Positions 1 to 7,647 are shown, counted from the stretch's first letter. The stretch is 64,000 bases of DNA from Caballeronia insecticola (GCF_000402035.1 NC_021287.1:1116001-1180000); one strand, 5' to 3'. A program made the numbers and translations. Notes: generated by a model not told the origin, from the sequence alone.

Positions 1-1
1 T

Positions 2-1213
2 CAGGCGGCGGGCATCCAGCAGCGCATCGACGCGCTGCCGCGCTCGTTTCATGAAGAGCACGCGCGCCTCGTCGCGGAAATTGCCGAATTGCGGCGGCAT
101 AACGGGCCGCTGCGCGAGATCAACGAGCGCGAGCGCGAACTCGCGGCGTTTCCACACGATCCCGCCGATGCCCAAGCCAAATGGACCCGCGAACGCGATG
201 CGCTGAGCGAGCGCGTCGCCGCTCCTGTGCCGATGGCCGAGGCCTTCCCGCCGGGGTCGGCCGGGGACGAGAGTCCGCGCGTGCATCAGGTGAACTTTCT
301 GTCGCTGCTGCTGTGTCTGTCGCTCGGCACGGCGAGCCTGCCGCACATTCTCACGCGCTACAACACGACGACGTCGGTGGCGTCGGCGCGTCGCTCGGTT
401 GGCTGGACGCTGTTTTTCGTCGCGCTGTTTTATCTGACGGTGCCGGTGCTCGCGGTGCTGATCAAGCATGAAATATTGACGGGGCTGGTCGGCCATCGCT
501 TCGCCGATCTGCCGCAATGGGTGATGCAGTGGCGGCGCGTGGAGCCGTATCTGATCCGCATCAGCGACGTGAACGGCGACGGCATCGTGCGCTGGGCGGG
601 CATCCAGATGCAGCCGGACATGGTGGTGCTGGCGGCGCCCGAGATCGCGGGATTGCCGTATGTGATCTCCGGGCTGATTGCGGCGGGGGCGCTGGCGGCG
701 GCGTTGTCGACGGCGGACGGGCTTCTGCTGACGATCGCCAATGCGCTGTCGCACGATGTCTATTACTGCATGGTCGATCGCCGCGCGACGAGCCAGCGGC
801 GCGTGACCATCTCGAAGATTCTGCTGCTGGGCGTGGCGTTGCTGGCGTCGTACGTCGCGTCGCTCAATGCGGGGAACATTCTGTTTCTGGTGGGGGCGGC
901 GTTTTCGCTGGCGGCCTCGAGCCTGTTTCCGGCGCTGGTGCTCGGCGTGTTCTGGAAGCGCACGACGCAGCGCGGCGTGATCGCGGGGATGATCGCGGGG
1001 CTGGTCGTGTGCGTGTACTACATCGTGTCGACGTATCCGTTCTTCATGCAGCTGACGGGCTTTGCGGGGCCGCGCTGGTTCGGCATCGAGCCGATCAGTT
1101 CCGGCGTGTTCGGCGTTCCGGCGGGTTTCGCGGTGGCGATCGTGGTGAGTCTTTTCGATCGGAAGCCGGATGCTTATACGCGCGCGCTCGTGGATTACAT
1201 TCGCCACCCGTAG
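2..1213 (+). CDS. sodium:solute symporter, VC_2705-like (5' truncated by window)
   Basis: Only the last 403 residues are visible; the frame is open to the left edge, so the true start lies outside the window. The visible part has a charged cytoplasmic stretch (about residues 1-90, rich in Arg/Glu/Ala), then at least six hydrophobic segments. It includes the sodium-symporter stretch 'SLGTASLPHILTRYNTT' and the typical 'ALSTADGLLLTIANALSHD' core. These features fit the SSS family, and the long hydrophilic insert followed by SLPH fits the VC_2705/acetate-permease-like branch. Probable role is Na+-coupled uptake of a small carboxylate across the inner membrane; the substrate cannot be read from the sequence. 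It is followed directly by a tRNA gene on the same strand. Confidence 0.85.
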   Translation, partial: QAAGIQQRIDALPRSFHEEHARLVAEIAELRRHNGPLREINERERELAAFPHDPADAQAKWTRERDALSERVAAPVPMAEAFPPGSAGDESPRVHQVNFLSLLLCLSLGTASLPHILTRYNTTTSVASARRSVGWTLFFVALFYLTVPVLAVLIKHEILTGLVGHRFADLPQWVMQWRRVEPYLIRISDVNGDGIVRWAGIQMQPDMVVLAAPEIAGLPYVISGLIAAGALAAALSTADGLLLTIANALSHDVYYCMVDRRATSQRRVTISKILLLGVALLASYVASLNAGNILFLVGAAFSLAASSLFPALVLGVFWKRTTQRGVIAGMIAGLVVCVYYIVSTYPFFMQLTGFAGPRWFGIEPISSGVFGVPAGFAVAIVVSLFDRKPDAYTRALVDYIRHP

Positions 1214-1239
1214 GGGCTGGCGCGGGCGCGGGAACTTGG

Positions 1240-1245
1240 TATAAT
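1240..1245 (+). promoter_or_regulatory. -10 element of tRNA-Ser promoter
   Basis: A perfect TATAAT lies 11 bp upstream of the mature tRNA 5' end. The -35 position (about 1217-1222, CTGGCG) is a poor match. The placement supports tRNA-Ser having its own promoter close behind the symporter stop. Confidence 0.6.
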
Positions 1246-1256
1246 CGCGGACTTCC

Positions 1257-1346
1257 GGAGAGATGGATGAGCGGTTTAAGTCGCACGCCTGGAAAGCGTG
1301 TATAGGGTAAAACCTATCGGGGGTTCGAATCCCCCTCTCTCCGCCA
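1257..1346 (+). tRNA. tRNA-Ser(GGA)
   Basis: This is a 90-nt class II tRNA with a long variable arm. The acceptor arms GGAGAGA and TCTCTCC pair perfectly, the discriminator is G and CCA is encoded. The anticodon loop reads CTGGAAA with anticodon GGA, which decodes UCC/UCU. The T loop contains GGTTCGAATCC. It is flanked by its own -10 box and a strong terminator, so it is a single-gene transcription unit. Confidence 0.96.
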
Positions 1347-1353
1347 GAATTGC

Positions 1354-1385
1354 AAGCCCTTGATCTTCAAGGGCTTTTCTTTTTT
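1354..1385 (+). terminator. intrinsic terminator after tRNA-Ser
   Basis: A 10-bp stem (AAGCCCTTGA / TCAAGGGCTT) with a 3-nt loop is followed by a T-rich run. It begins 8 nt after the CCA end. Confidence 0.88.
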
Positions 1386-1386
1386 C

Positions 1387-1834
1387 TCAGGCGTTCCAAA
1401 GCCTTATATGCAATTCACGCGACGTCCGCCACACGCGGCAGACTTGCGACCTCTCGGTTCCGGCAAACCGTTCGCGTCCGTTCGAACTCATCGTGTGTGT
1501 AAAGCGGCGCGCTGCGATTGAATCGCGCGCGCCTAACGCGCCGCGCAATCTTTAGCTATGCCAATAAATCGACGCACTAACATAATCGTCGACGACAGAG
1601 CGCGCATATCCACATCAAAAGGGATCAAAAAAGAGAAGTGTCGTAAGAGCAGTGGGTGACGCGTTTGACTGCGCCTCTAATAATGCTCGATAAATCGAGC
1701 ACATGGCAGAGCGCAGCGCCGCGTGCGGCCCACCTCTTACGACATCACAAGAATAGTCGATTCAGATTGAAATGGAATCGGAATAGTCGAGAAGTGCGCG
1801 CCATCCAACTTTTAATCGAAGCGAAAGCGAACCG
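1387..1834. other. gene-poor intergenic region
   Basis: No convincing protein gene is seen here. A 90-codon open frame at 1656-1928 has no ribosome site or family resemblance and runs across the palindrome. The stretch is AT-richer than its surroundings. It holds a large nested inverted repeat (1639-1744) and an exact 10-bp direct repeat, GAATAGTCGA, at 1751-1760 and 1781-1790, exactly 30 bp apart. A possible -10-like CATAAT lies near 1580, but no transcript can be defined from the sequence. Confidence 0.6.
1639..1744. repeat. 106-nt nested inverted repeat (structured RNA or MITE-like element)
   Basis: The outer arms TGTCGTAAGAG (1639-1649) and CTCTTACGACA (1734-1744) are perfect complements. 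Moving inward, GTGGG/CCCAC, ACGCG/CGCGT, CTGCG/CGCAG, CTCT/AGAG and finally TGCTCGA/TCGAGCA around a TAAA loop also pair in register. The whole element can therefore fold into one long interrupted hairpin with 37 base pairs. I see no coding potential and no obvious target-site duplication. It could be a non-coding RNA, a fossil miniature element with TGT...ACA ends, or a protein-binding cruciform. Confidence 0.7.
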
Positions 1835-2197
1835 TCAGCGCCGAGCAGTTTTCGCCCGCGAGGACGGTCGCGGCTCGTGGGCGAACGCGGCGATCGGATC
1901 GTCTTGCCCAGCCGCGCTCTTGGCCTGAAGCGCGGCGTGGTGTGATTTCAGGCTCGCGTGCGCATCGGCTTGCTTCTTGTGCGTTGCGACAACGGCTTGA
2001 GTGTGTTGGGCGCGCTCAACATGCTTAACACGCTCAACTCGGTCAGCACGTTCAACATGTTCAACACGCGCAGCAGGCCGAACGTGCGCGAGATCCGAAG
2101 TGCTGATCCACTGCTCGGTGTATTTCGCCCAGGCCGGCGCGCCGCTGCTCAAAAGCCCGAGAGCGACCGGAATCAGAAGCGCTTTTCGTGTCCGCAT
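1835..2197 (-). CDS. small exported protein with VERV/HVER repeats
   Basis: This encodes 120 residues from the ATG chosen here. Residues 1-24 form a classic signal peptide: basic MRTRK, a hydrophobic core LLIPVALGLLSSG, and an APAWA cleavage site. The mature part is short and charged. It begins KYTEQW, carries a run of Val-Glu-His/Arg repeats (VEHVERADRVERVKHVERA), and ends in a His/Lys/Ala-rich basic tail. An upstream in-frame ATG at 2227 would add ten polar residues before the signal peptide and is less likely. No known domain was recognised. It is probably periplasmic, with no operon partner apart from the tiny frame just upstream on the same strand. Confidence 0.5.
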   Translation of the reverse strand: MRTRKALLIPVALGLLSSGAPAWAKYTEQWISTSDLAHVRPAARVEHVERADRVERVKHVERAQHTQAVVATHKKQADAHASLKSHHAALQAKSAAGQDDPIAAFAHEPRPSSRAKTARR

Positions 2198-2277
2198 GAT
2201 TTTCTGGTTATCCGAAAAGGACCGCATTAGAGCGGCTCGAAGCCAGAAACGCGTTCGGACGAGTCCTAATTCCCCAA

Positions 2278-2427
2278 TTAGGATGTTGCCGATCGACCAA
2301 ACAGTCGCTTCACGCTGTGCCAGAACACGCGCCAGCGGCCCGGCGTGTCGGCGCGCGACGCATCCCGATCGCGCTCCCAGTTCTGCGGTTCGTTGCGCGG
2401 CTGAGTGACGAGTGTGCCGAAATACAT
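2278..2427 (-). CDS. 49-residue hypothetical small protein
   Basis: This is a short frame starting ATG-TAT-TTC, preceded by AGGGAG with 6-nt spacing. It encodes 49 residues starting MYFGTLVTQPRNEPQNWERD, Arg/Trp-rich, ending LFGRSATS. The clear Shine-Dalgarno sequence and Burkholderia-like codon choice argue for a real gene. No signal peptide, membrane segment or known family is visible. It lies just upstream of, and on the same strand as, the exported repeat protein. Function is unknown. Confidence 0.45.
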   Translation of the reverse strand: MYFGTLVTQPRNEPQNWERDRDASRADTPGRWRVFWHSVKRLFGRSATS

Positions 2428-2610
2428 GACGGACTCCCTGTGCGGATGGCTGGACGGAAGGCGTCGCCGGATACGACTGCCATACGTTCAGCATGCCGAT
2501 GCGGCATGGTCCGCGAAACCCGCATCACGATGACGACCCGAAGCAGGGAGCGCCGTCGCCACGCGAAGCCAGCCAAAAGGAGGGAGCGCCTCACGCGCGC
2601 CGGCGGACGG

Positions 2611-3540
2611 TCAGCGATCAGTCAGCGATCGCAGGCGCTTGAGCGCGGCACGCGACGCTCCGCGCTTTTGCTTGTCGAGCCAGCGTACGGCTTCGTCGAG
2701 CGCGTGTTTGTCGCCGAGCGCGGGCGCGACGCGTCGCACGGCGGCTTCGCTCGCGAGCACGTCGTTGAGCTTGCCGAGCGCGGCCTGCGCGTCGCCGGGA
2801 TGCGTCATCGTGTGTGCATGTCCGCGCTCCAGCACCGGCGCGAAAAGCTCGAGCAGGCATTGCAGTTTCGTCGCGGCTTCCTCGATGCTGCGCAGCGTCT
2901 TCGCGTCCACACGCTTCGATCGGGCGGCGCGAAGTTCGTGCTTGCTGAGCAGATCATCGGCGAGCGAGACGCGCTGGCGCGCGAACTCCATCAGCGTGCG
3001 ATCCTCGTCACGCGCTTCGAGGCGACGGCGTGCATCGGCGAGCGCGCGGCGCAGCAGCACATCGACATGCGCCTTGCGGATCGTCACGCAACTCGCCGCC
3101 GACGCGTCGCGCCGTTCCTGCCGCAGCGTGCGCACGACGGGATCGAGCCACGCGCAGTCCTTGCGCGCACGATCCAGCAAGTCGCACGCGGCGCCGATCT
3201 CGTGCGGTTCGCCCGCGATATCGGCGAGCCGCTTGAGACGCTTGCGCACAATACGCGCTTCCTTTTCGTCGAGCAGCGGCTCGAACGCCCACCACAGCGC
3301 GCGCAGACGACGCAGGGTCGAGCGCAAGCGATCGAGCAGGCCGGCATCGATGCGTCCGGCCATCATCTCGGTTTGCTCGAACGCTTCGCTGGCGAGCGGC
3401 GCTGTCAGCATGACGAAAGCATCGGCGACGGGCTGGTCGCGCAGCGCGAGGAGATCGCGCATGCGCGCCGCGTCTGACGGCGCGTCGAGCGCGCTGCCAA
3501 GGCGCTTGCGCGCGGGTGCTGGGTCGAAGTTCAGTGTCAT
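2611..3540 (-). CDS. CHAD domain-containing protein
   Basis: This is a 309-residue, all-helical, highly charged protein. It contains the CHAD pattern of repeated Arg/His-bearing helices such as 'LLDRLRSTLRRLRALWWAFEPLLD' (shown in part) near residue 85, RKRLKRL, and 'VRKR'-like pairs spaced along the chain. CHAD domains bind inorganic polyphosphate through these basic residues, and such proteins associate with polyphosphate granules. There is no CYTH domain, so this is a stand-alone CHAD protein. The ATG at 3540 is preferred; a GTG five codons upstream is possible. It is divergent from the phosphate transporter gene, with a Pho-box-like site between them, which fits a role in phosphate or polyphosphate storage. 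Confidence 0.8.
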   Translation of the reverse strand: MTLNFDPAPARKRLGSALDAPSDAARMRDLLALRDQPVADAFVMLTAPLASEAFEQTEMMAGRIDAGLLDRLRSTLRRLRALWWAFEPLLDEKEARIVRKRLKRLADIAGEPHEIGAACDLLDRARKDCAWLDPVVRTLRQERRDASAASCVTIRKAHVDVLLRRALADARRRLEARDEDRTLMEFARQRVSLADDLLSKHELRAARSKRVDAKTLRSIEEAATKLQCLLELFAPVLERGHAHTMTHPGDAQAALGKLNDVLASEAAVRRVAPALGDKHALDEAVRWLDKQKRGASRAALKRLRSLTDR

Positions 3541-3645
3541 CGTCTCGGTATGCACTTTTGCACCGCGCGACGGGTCGTTCTGTTTATGTTTCTCGTCGCG
3601 CGCCGGTCATCCGGCGGGTGCTGGCCGAAACCATAGGCAAGCTGA

Positions 3646-3663
3646 ATGTCACCTGTATGACAG
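3646..3663 (-). promoter_or_regulatory. candidate Pho box upstream of the CHAD gene
   Basis: Read on the minus strand it is CTGTCAT-ACAG-GTGACAT. The first heptamer matches the PhoB consensus repeat CTGTCAT exactly and the second matches 5 of 7, with the expected 4-bp spacer. It lies about 105 bp upstream of the CHAD start and 162 bp from pit. The core is also the palindrome TGTCA-N6-TGACA, so a different dimeric regulator is an alternative. Confidence 0.45.
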
Positions 3664-3824
3664 CGGCGCGATTCTTCGATGAAATCGTTCTCGCGCCCGC
3701 CACGCCTGTTTTTGCTGCATATCGCGAAAGTTTTACGCGAACTGTTGACACAAAAGATTCACAGTCGGGCGCATCGGCCGATCGTATGCTTGGCACCGCT
3801 ACGAAAAACGCGTGAGGCACCGTC

Positions 3825-5411
3825 ATGCCGGATATCGCATTTCCTCAGCAGGGCGGTGTGAGCGAACGCACTCGCCGCACCAGTCTCCTCGTTTTCTTTC
3901 TCATCCTCATCGGCGGCATCGGCTACGTCGGGCTGCATCTGGCGACCGATCTCGAGTCCGTCAGATTGAGTTCAATGCTCCCTTATGTTCTGCTCGGCGT
4001 CGCGCTGTTGATCGCGCTCGGGTTCGAATTCGTCAACGGCTTTCACGACACGGCGAATGCCGTCGCGACCGTGATCTACACGCATTCGCTGACACCCAAT
4101 GTCGCGGTGGTCTGGTCCGGCGTGTGGAATTTTCTCGGCGTGCTGGTATCGAGCGGCGCGGTCGCGTTCGGCATTCTGCAACTGCTGCCCGTCGAACTGA
4201 TTCTGCAAGTGGGCAGCAGCGCGGGCTTCGCGATGGTCTTCGCACTGCTCATCGCCGCGATCATCTGGAATCTCGCGACGTGGTACTTCGGCTTGCCGTC
4301 GTCGAGTTCGCATACGCTGATCGGCTCGATCATCGGCGTCGGCCTGATGAATCAGCTCATGCGCGGACCCAGCGGCACGAGCGGCGTCGACTGGTCGCAG
4401 GCGGCGGGCGTCGGCAAGTCGCTGCTGTTGTCGCCGATCGTCGGCTTCGTGTGCGCCGGGCTGCTGCTGCTTCTGCTGAAGGCACTGGTGCGCGTGCCCG
4501 CGCTTTACAAGGAACCGAAGAAGAATCATCCGCCGCCGTTCTGGATTCGCGCGCTGCTGATTCTTACGTGCACGGGCGTGTCGTTCGCGCACGGTTCGAA
4601 CGACGGGCAAAAGGGCATGGGCCTCATCATGCTGATCCTGATCGGCACGGTGCCGACCGCCTACGCGCTCAACAAGGCGATGAATCCCGCGGAAACGCAG
4701 AACTTCGTCGCGGTGGCGCACGAGGCATCCGCGACGTTCGCGAAATACGTGAGCGGCGCGCCGGCTTCCGCCGATCCGCGCGAAGACACGCAGGCCTACG
4801 TCCGCACGCGGCAACTGTCGCCCGCGACGATGCCCGCTGTGAAGCAACTCACCGATGTCATCGCGAATCAGGTTGGCTCGTCGGGGTCGCTCGCGGCGGT
4901 GCCGTCGAATATCGTCGATAACGTGCGCAACAACATGTATCTCGTGTCCGAGGCGATCCGTCTGATGGAGAAAGCGAACACGCCGGTCTTCGCGCCCGCG
5001 GACCGCGCCGTGATCGACAACTACAGAAAGCAGCTCGATCACGCGACCAAATTCATTCCGACCTGGGTCAAGGTCGCCGTGGCGATTGCGCTCGGGCTCG
5101 GCACGATGGTCGGCTGGAAGCGCATTGTCGTGACGGTGGGGGAGAAGATCGGCAAGCAGCATTTGACTTACGGGCAGGGCGCGTCGGCCGAGCTGGTCGC
5201 GATGCTGACGATCGGCGCCGCCGATGCCTACGGCCTGCCGGTCTCGACGACGCACGTGCTGTCATCGGGCGTCGCCGGGACGATGGCGGCCAACGGCTCG
5301 GGGCTCCAGTGGAGCACCGTGCGCAGCCTCGCGCTCGCATGGGTGCTGACGCTGCCCGCGTCGATCGCGCTGGCCGCCGGGCTCTACTGGATCTTCAGAA
5401 ACGTCTTCTGA
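3825..5411 (+). CDS. pit: inorganic phosphate transporter, PiT family
   Basis: This 528-residue inner-membrane protein carries both PiT signature repeats: 'EFVNGFHDTANAVAT' (about residues 68-82) and 'SFAHGSNDGQKGMG' (about 255-268). The matching Ser-rich re-entrant motifs are GLPSSSSHTLIGS and GLPVSTTHVLSSG. About ten hydrophobic segments flank a central hydrophilic loop (about 295-400). The family imports metal-phosphate complexes driven by protons. The start is set by GAGG 7 nt upstream of ATG. The divergent CHAD (polyphosphate-binding) gene suggests a phosphate-handling pair. Confidence 0.95.
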   Translation: MPDIAFPQQGGVSERTRRTSLLVFFLILIGGIGYVGLHLATDLESVRLSSMLPYVLLGVALLIALGFEFVNGFHDTANAVATVIYTHSLTPNVAVVWSGVWNFLGVLVSSGAVAFGILQLLPVELILQVGSSAGFAMVFALLIAAIIWNLATWYFGLPSSSSHTLIGSIIGVGLMNQLMRGPSGTSGVDWSQAAGVGKSLLLSPIVGFVCAGLLLLLLKALVRVPALYKEPKKNHPPPFWIRALLILTCTGVSFAHGSNDGQKGMGLIMLILIGTVPTAYALNKAMNPAETQNFVAVAHEASATFAKYVSGAPASADPREDTQAYVRTRQLSPATMPAVKQLTDVIANQVGSSGSLAAVPSNIVDNVRNNMYLVSEAIRLMEKANTPVFAPADRAVIDNYRKQLDHATKFIPTWVKVAVAIALGLGTMVGWKRIVVTVGEKIGKQHLTYGQGASAELVAMLTIGAADAYGLPVSTTHVLSSGVAGTMAANGSGLQWSTVRSLALAWVLTLPASIALAAGLYWIFRNVF

Positions 5412-5422
5412 GCGGACGATGT

Positions 5423-5935
5423 TCAGGCGTTCGCCGGACGTCCCGTCTTCACGGTCTCGAGCGCCTTGATTGCATCGACGAGATGCTTGTCCGGCGCGGC
5501 ATCGAGCAGCGTGAGCGCCGCACGCAGCAATTCGCTCTTCTTCACGCGCACGCCGTTATTCAGGCACTTCTGCTTGAGTGCGGCGATCTTTGCGTAGTCC
5601 GATCTGGGCATCGTGAAGCTGTCGCGCACGACTTTTTCTTTCTTCGCGCTTTCCTTCTTTGCGCTTTCTTTCTTCACGCGGCGGGGCTTCGCGTCGGGCT
5701 TGGACGGGCTTTTCGCGACGTTCTTCGCAGGCGTGACTTCGGCGGCGGGCGCTTTCGCGGGTGCTTTCTTCGCCGCGCTCTTCGATGCCGCGCTCTTCGA
5801 TGCCGCGGCCGGTGCCTTCACCTCGGTCTCCGGCGTAGCGATGGTCTTCGTCTGCGTCTTCTTGCTGACCTTGCTCGTGGTTTTCACGGGCGCCTGTTTT
5901 TTCTTCGCCGGCGTCTTTGCTTGCGCGGTGCTCAT
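5423..5935 (-). CDS. histone H1-like Lys/Ala-rich protein with C-terminal helical DNA-binding-like domain
   Basis: This encodes 170 residues in two parts. Residues 1-100 are low complexity, rich in Lys, Ala, Pro and Thr, with repeats such as KKESAKKESAKKE and ASKSAASKSAAKK, as in AlgP or bacterial H1 tails. Residues about 102-165 are compact: 'DSFTMPRSDYAKIAALKQKC', then a helix ending KKSELLRAALTLL. That layout resembles a ribbon-helix-helix fold (inference). It probably binds DNA as a nucleoid protein. AGGAGA lies 6 nt before ATG. It converges with pit, leaving 11 bp between stops. Two facing DnaA-box matches lie 130-160 bp upstream. Confidence 0.7.
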   Translation of the reverse strand: MSTAQAKTPAKKKQAPVKTTSKVSKKTQTKTIATPETEVKAPAAASKSAASKSAAKKAPAKAPAAEVTPAKNVAKSPSKPDAKPRRVKKESAKKESAKKEKVVRDSFTMPRSDYAKIAALKQKCLNNGVRVKKSELLRAALTLLDAAPDKHLVDAIKALETVKTGRPANA

Positions 5936-6062
5936 CCGTTCTCTCCTGTCGTGTGGAGAAAACAGTATATACGGTTTATGAACATGCAGGACGCGCGGCG
6001 CGTTTCGCCGCCGTGTGGGCGGACGCCTTGTTCATCAAAGAGATAGACGCGCGGTCCGCATG

Positions 6063-6097
6063 TTATCTACACGCTTGTCCACCGAAACTGTGGATAA
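6063..6097. promoter_or_regulatory. pair of facing DnaA-box-like 9-mers
   Basis: TTATCTACA (6063-6071, one mismatch to TTATCCACA) and TGTGGATAA (6089-6097, an exact consensus box on the minus strand) face each other 17 bp apart. They lie upstream of the H1-like gene. This could be a DnaA-controlled promoter or a chance pair. No AT-rich unwinding element or cluster typical of an origin is present. Confidence 0.35.
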
Positions 6098-6132
6098 GCG
6101 GCCGGCGTGTAGTGGACGACGATTGTCGATGC

Positions 6133-6282
6133 CTAGCGCACAGACTCACGCAGATAATTTGCGCGGGCCGCGTATCCGCTGTTCGCGAAATCGGTGAACA
6201 CGCCGTCTACGTTGTGCGGATACGCGGCGGCTGAATCGTCGTTGCGGTTAGCCGCTAGATACGTCTTCTCGTTGCGGTGCGT
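6133..6282 (-). pseudogene. C-terminal remnant of glycerophosphodiester phosphodiesterase
   Basis: The last 49 codons of a minus-strand frame read THRNEKTYLAANRNDD, then SAAAYPHNVDGVFTDF, then ANSGYAARANYL to a TAG stop. This matches the tail of periplasmic GDPD/GlpQ enzymes, where RNE-x-x-YLA, then EY-x-x-FY-x-x-GVDGVFTDFPDTA-x-AAR is the norm. The catalytic TIM-barrel body is absent and about five residues are missing before VDG. The frame upstream is unrelated sequence overlapping the next gene. It is therefore a degraded fragment left by a deletion. Confidence 0.6.
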
Positions 6283-6298
6283 CTCGCCCTGAGTACCA

Positions 6299-6329
6299 GC
6301 AAGACGCGAGCGACCGGCCCGCGTCTTGC
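6299..6329 (-). terminator. hairpin downstream of the small exported protein gene
   Basis: A perfect 10-bp stem, GCAAGACGCG / CGCGTCTTGC, with an 11-nt loop starts 12 nt past the stop of the gene at 6342-6629. No U-run follows, so it is a weak terminator or an mRNA-stabilising hairpin. Confidence 0.45.
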
Positions 6330-6341
6330 CCGCATGCGGCA

Positions 6342-6629
6342 TTACTGCTTCATCGTGCCGGTCGACTGCGATCCCTTCGACGAGTTCGATGTCGAATTCG
6401 GCGACATGCCCTGTTCCCGCTGCTGCATCAGCGTGCCGCTGCTCGAGGTCCCCGACGGCACGCCGCCTTGTGACGAGTCCCCGGTACGCGGGGTCGGAAC
6501 GGCATCGGTGCGGCCCGGTTGCATCTGTTGCTGGCGCTGCATCATCTGGTCGCGCGACATTTCCTGAGCGAGCGCGGTGGTGCTGACAAGCGCGAAAAGT
6601 ACGCCTGCGATAGCGGTCGTGGTCTTCAT
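6342..6629 (-). CDS. small exported Gln/Met/Ser-rich protein
   Basis: This encodes 95 residues. The ATG at 6629 (MKTTTAIAG) is chosen because AAAGGAG sits 6 nt upstream; an ATG two codons earlier overlaps that site. Residues 1-22 are a signal peptide ending ALA before QEMSRD. The mature protein is low complexity: 'DQMMQRQQQMQ', then Pro/Thr/Gly/Ser-rich sequence ending GSQSTGTMKQ. It has no Cys and no recognisable domain. It is likely an unstructured periplasmic protein of unknown role. Confidence 0.6.
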   Translation of the reverse strand: MKTTTAIAGVLFALVSTTALAQEMSRDQMMQRQQQMQPGRTDAVPTPRTGDSSQGGVPSGTSSSGTLMQQREQGMSPNSTSNSSKGSQSTGTMKQ

Positions 6630-6763
6630 CTCCATCTCCTTTGATCCGGCGCAACGTGCGCCGCTTGCATTTCCTTCAGCATTGGGCGTGCCGGGTCGGT
6701 GCGACGTTAGGACAGTCCTGATTTATCTCTGTAGGCCCTGTATACGTGCCGAGAACGGATAAG

Positions 6764-7387
6764 ATGCGTCTGCTGATTTTTGTCAACGTTGAATCTGTGG
6801 GCAAGCAGTCCGCACGAATCTCATCGGCTGAAAATAAATCTACGGAATTTTGCATGTCGAATACATTTCCCGAACAAATCGAAGGGCGTGAACAATCGCC
6901 GATAAGCTTGATACTCAACGTGGTCATGGCGCCGCTCGAAGCGCAACAGCGGGCGCACATCACCGCATTGATTGCCACGATCAGCGCGCGCGAGAACTGG
7001 AAGTTGAGTGACTGCGCGGCCGTTTCACGCCGTGTCGAACAGGCTCCAGCCGCTTCTCTCGACGCAATTGGTGAATATTTGCGCGCCCGGTGTGAAGGGC
7101 CGACACGTAGCGATCCGTTGAACATTCCTGAACATCTTTTTGACAATCCGATCACGGCTGTTGGTGCGGCCGAATCCGGGACACCGAATGCGCCCACGCC
7201 GCAGATTGCCGAACTCTACGGCAGGTTGCGGGCGCTGGAGTCACGCGTGGCAAGCGCACCGGGCGCGACATGGGGCATTCAGGGAATCAGGCTCATGCGC
7301 GTGGTCGCGTTGATGTCGAAGGCGCGCTCCGCGAAATTGGCGCGCGTGCGCATCGACGGTACGCAGGCGATTTATCAGCATGTGTAA
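6764..7387 (+). CDS. hypothetical protein
   Basis: This encodes 207 residues from ATG 6764; a shorter version from ATG 6854 (MSNTFPEQIEG) gives 177. Neither start has a strong ribosome site. Composition is less GC-rich than the neighbours, mainly before 6900. There is no signal peptide or membrane segment. The middle is helical with QQRAHITALIATISARENW and the end is basic (LMSKARSAKLARVRIDG). I recognise no family. It lies in the patch with a broken GDPD gene and a DUF2968 gene, so it may be recently acquired. Confidence 0.45.
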   Translation: MRLLIFVNVESVGKQSARISSAENKSTEFCMSNTFPEQIEGREQSPISLILNVVMAPLEAQQRAHITALIATISARENWKLSDCAAVSRRVEQAPAASLDAIGEYLRARCEGPTRSDPLNIPEHLFDNPITAVGAAESGTPNAPTPQIAELYGRLRALESRVASAPGATWGIQGIRLMRVVALMSKARSAKLARVRIDGTQAIYQHV

Positions 7388-7647
7388 CGTCTGAAGTCGA
7401 TTGTTTCGCGCCGCGCGAATCGCTTCATTCGAAGCGTGAATCGAAATTAACTCAGTCGGGAAGCGCCAGCATCGGTTCGACGACGATTGCAGGGCAGCAC
7501 ACTTTGCCAAAGGTGGAATTGCCGACTTTTCGATTGACGGCGCGAGATCCATCGTATGTGATGCAGATTAATCGCCGTCTATATTCAGGAAATTCGACAG
7601 GCGCTGATCTGCTATGTCGAATGTCACCATGCATTTTGGGAGTCCAC

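Noticed and set aside
1656..1928. Plus-strand 90-codon frame across the palindrome
   Set aside because: No ribosome site and no similarity; its sequence is explained by the inverted repeat and by antisense to the exported protein.
6063..6097. Replication origin based on two DnaA boxes
   Set aside because: Only two boxes, no AT-rich unwinding element, and no dnaA/dnaN/parAB nearby.
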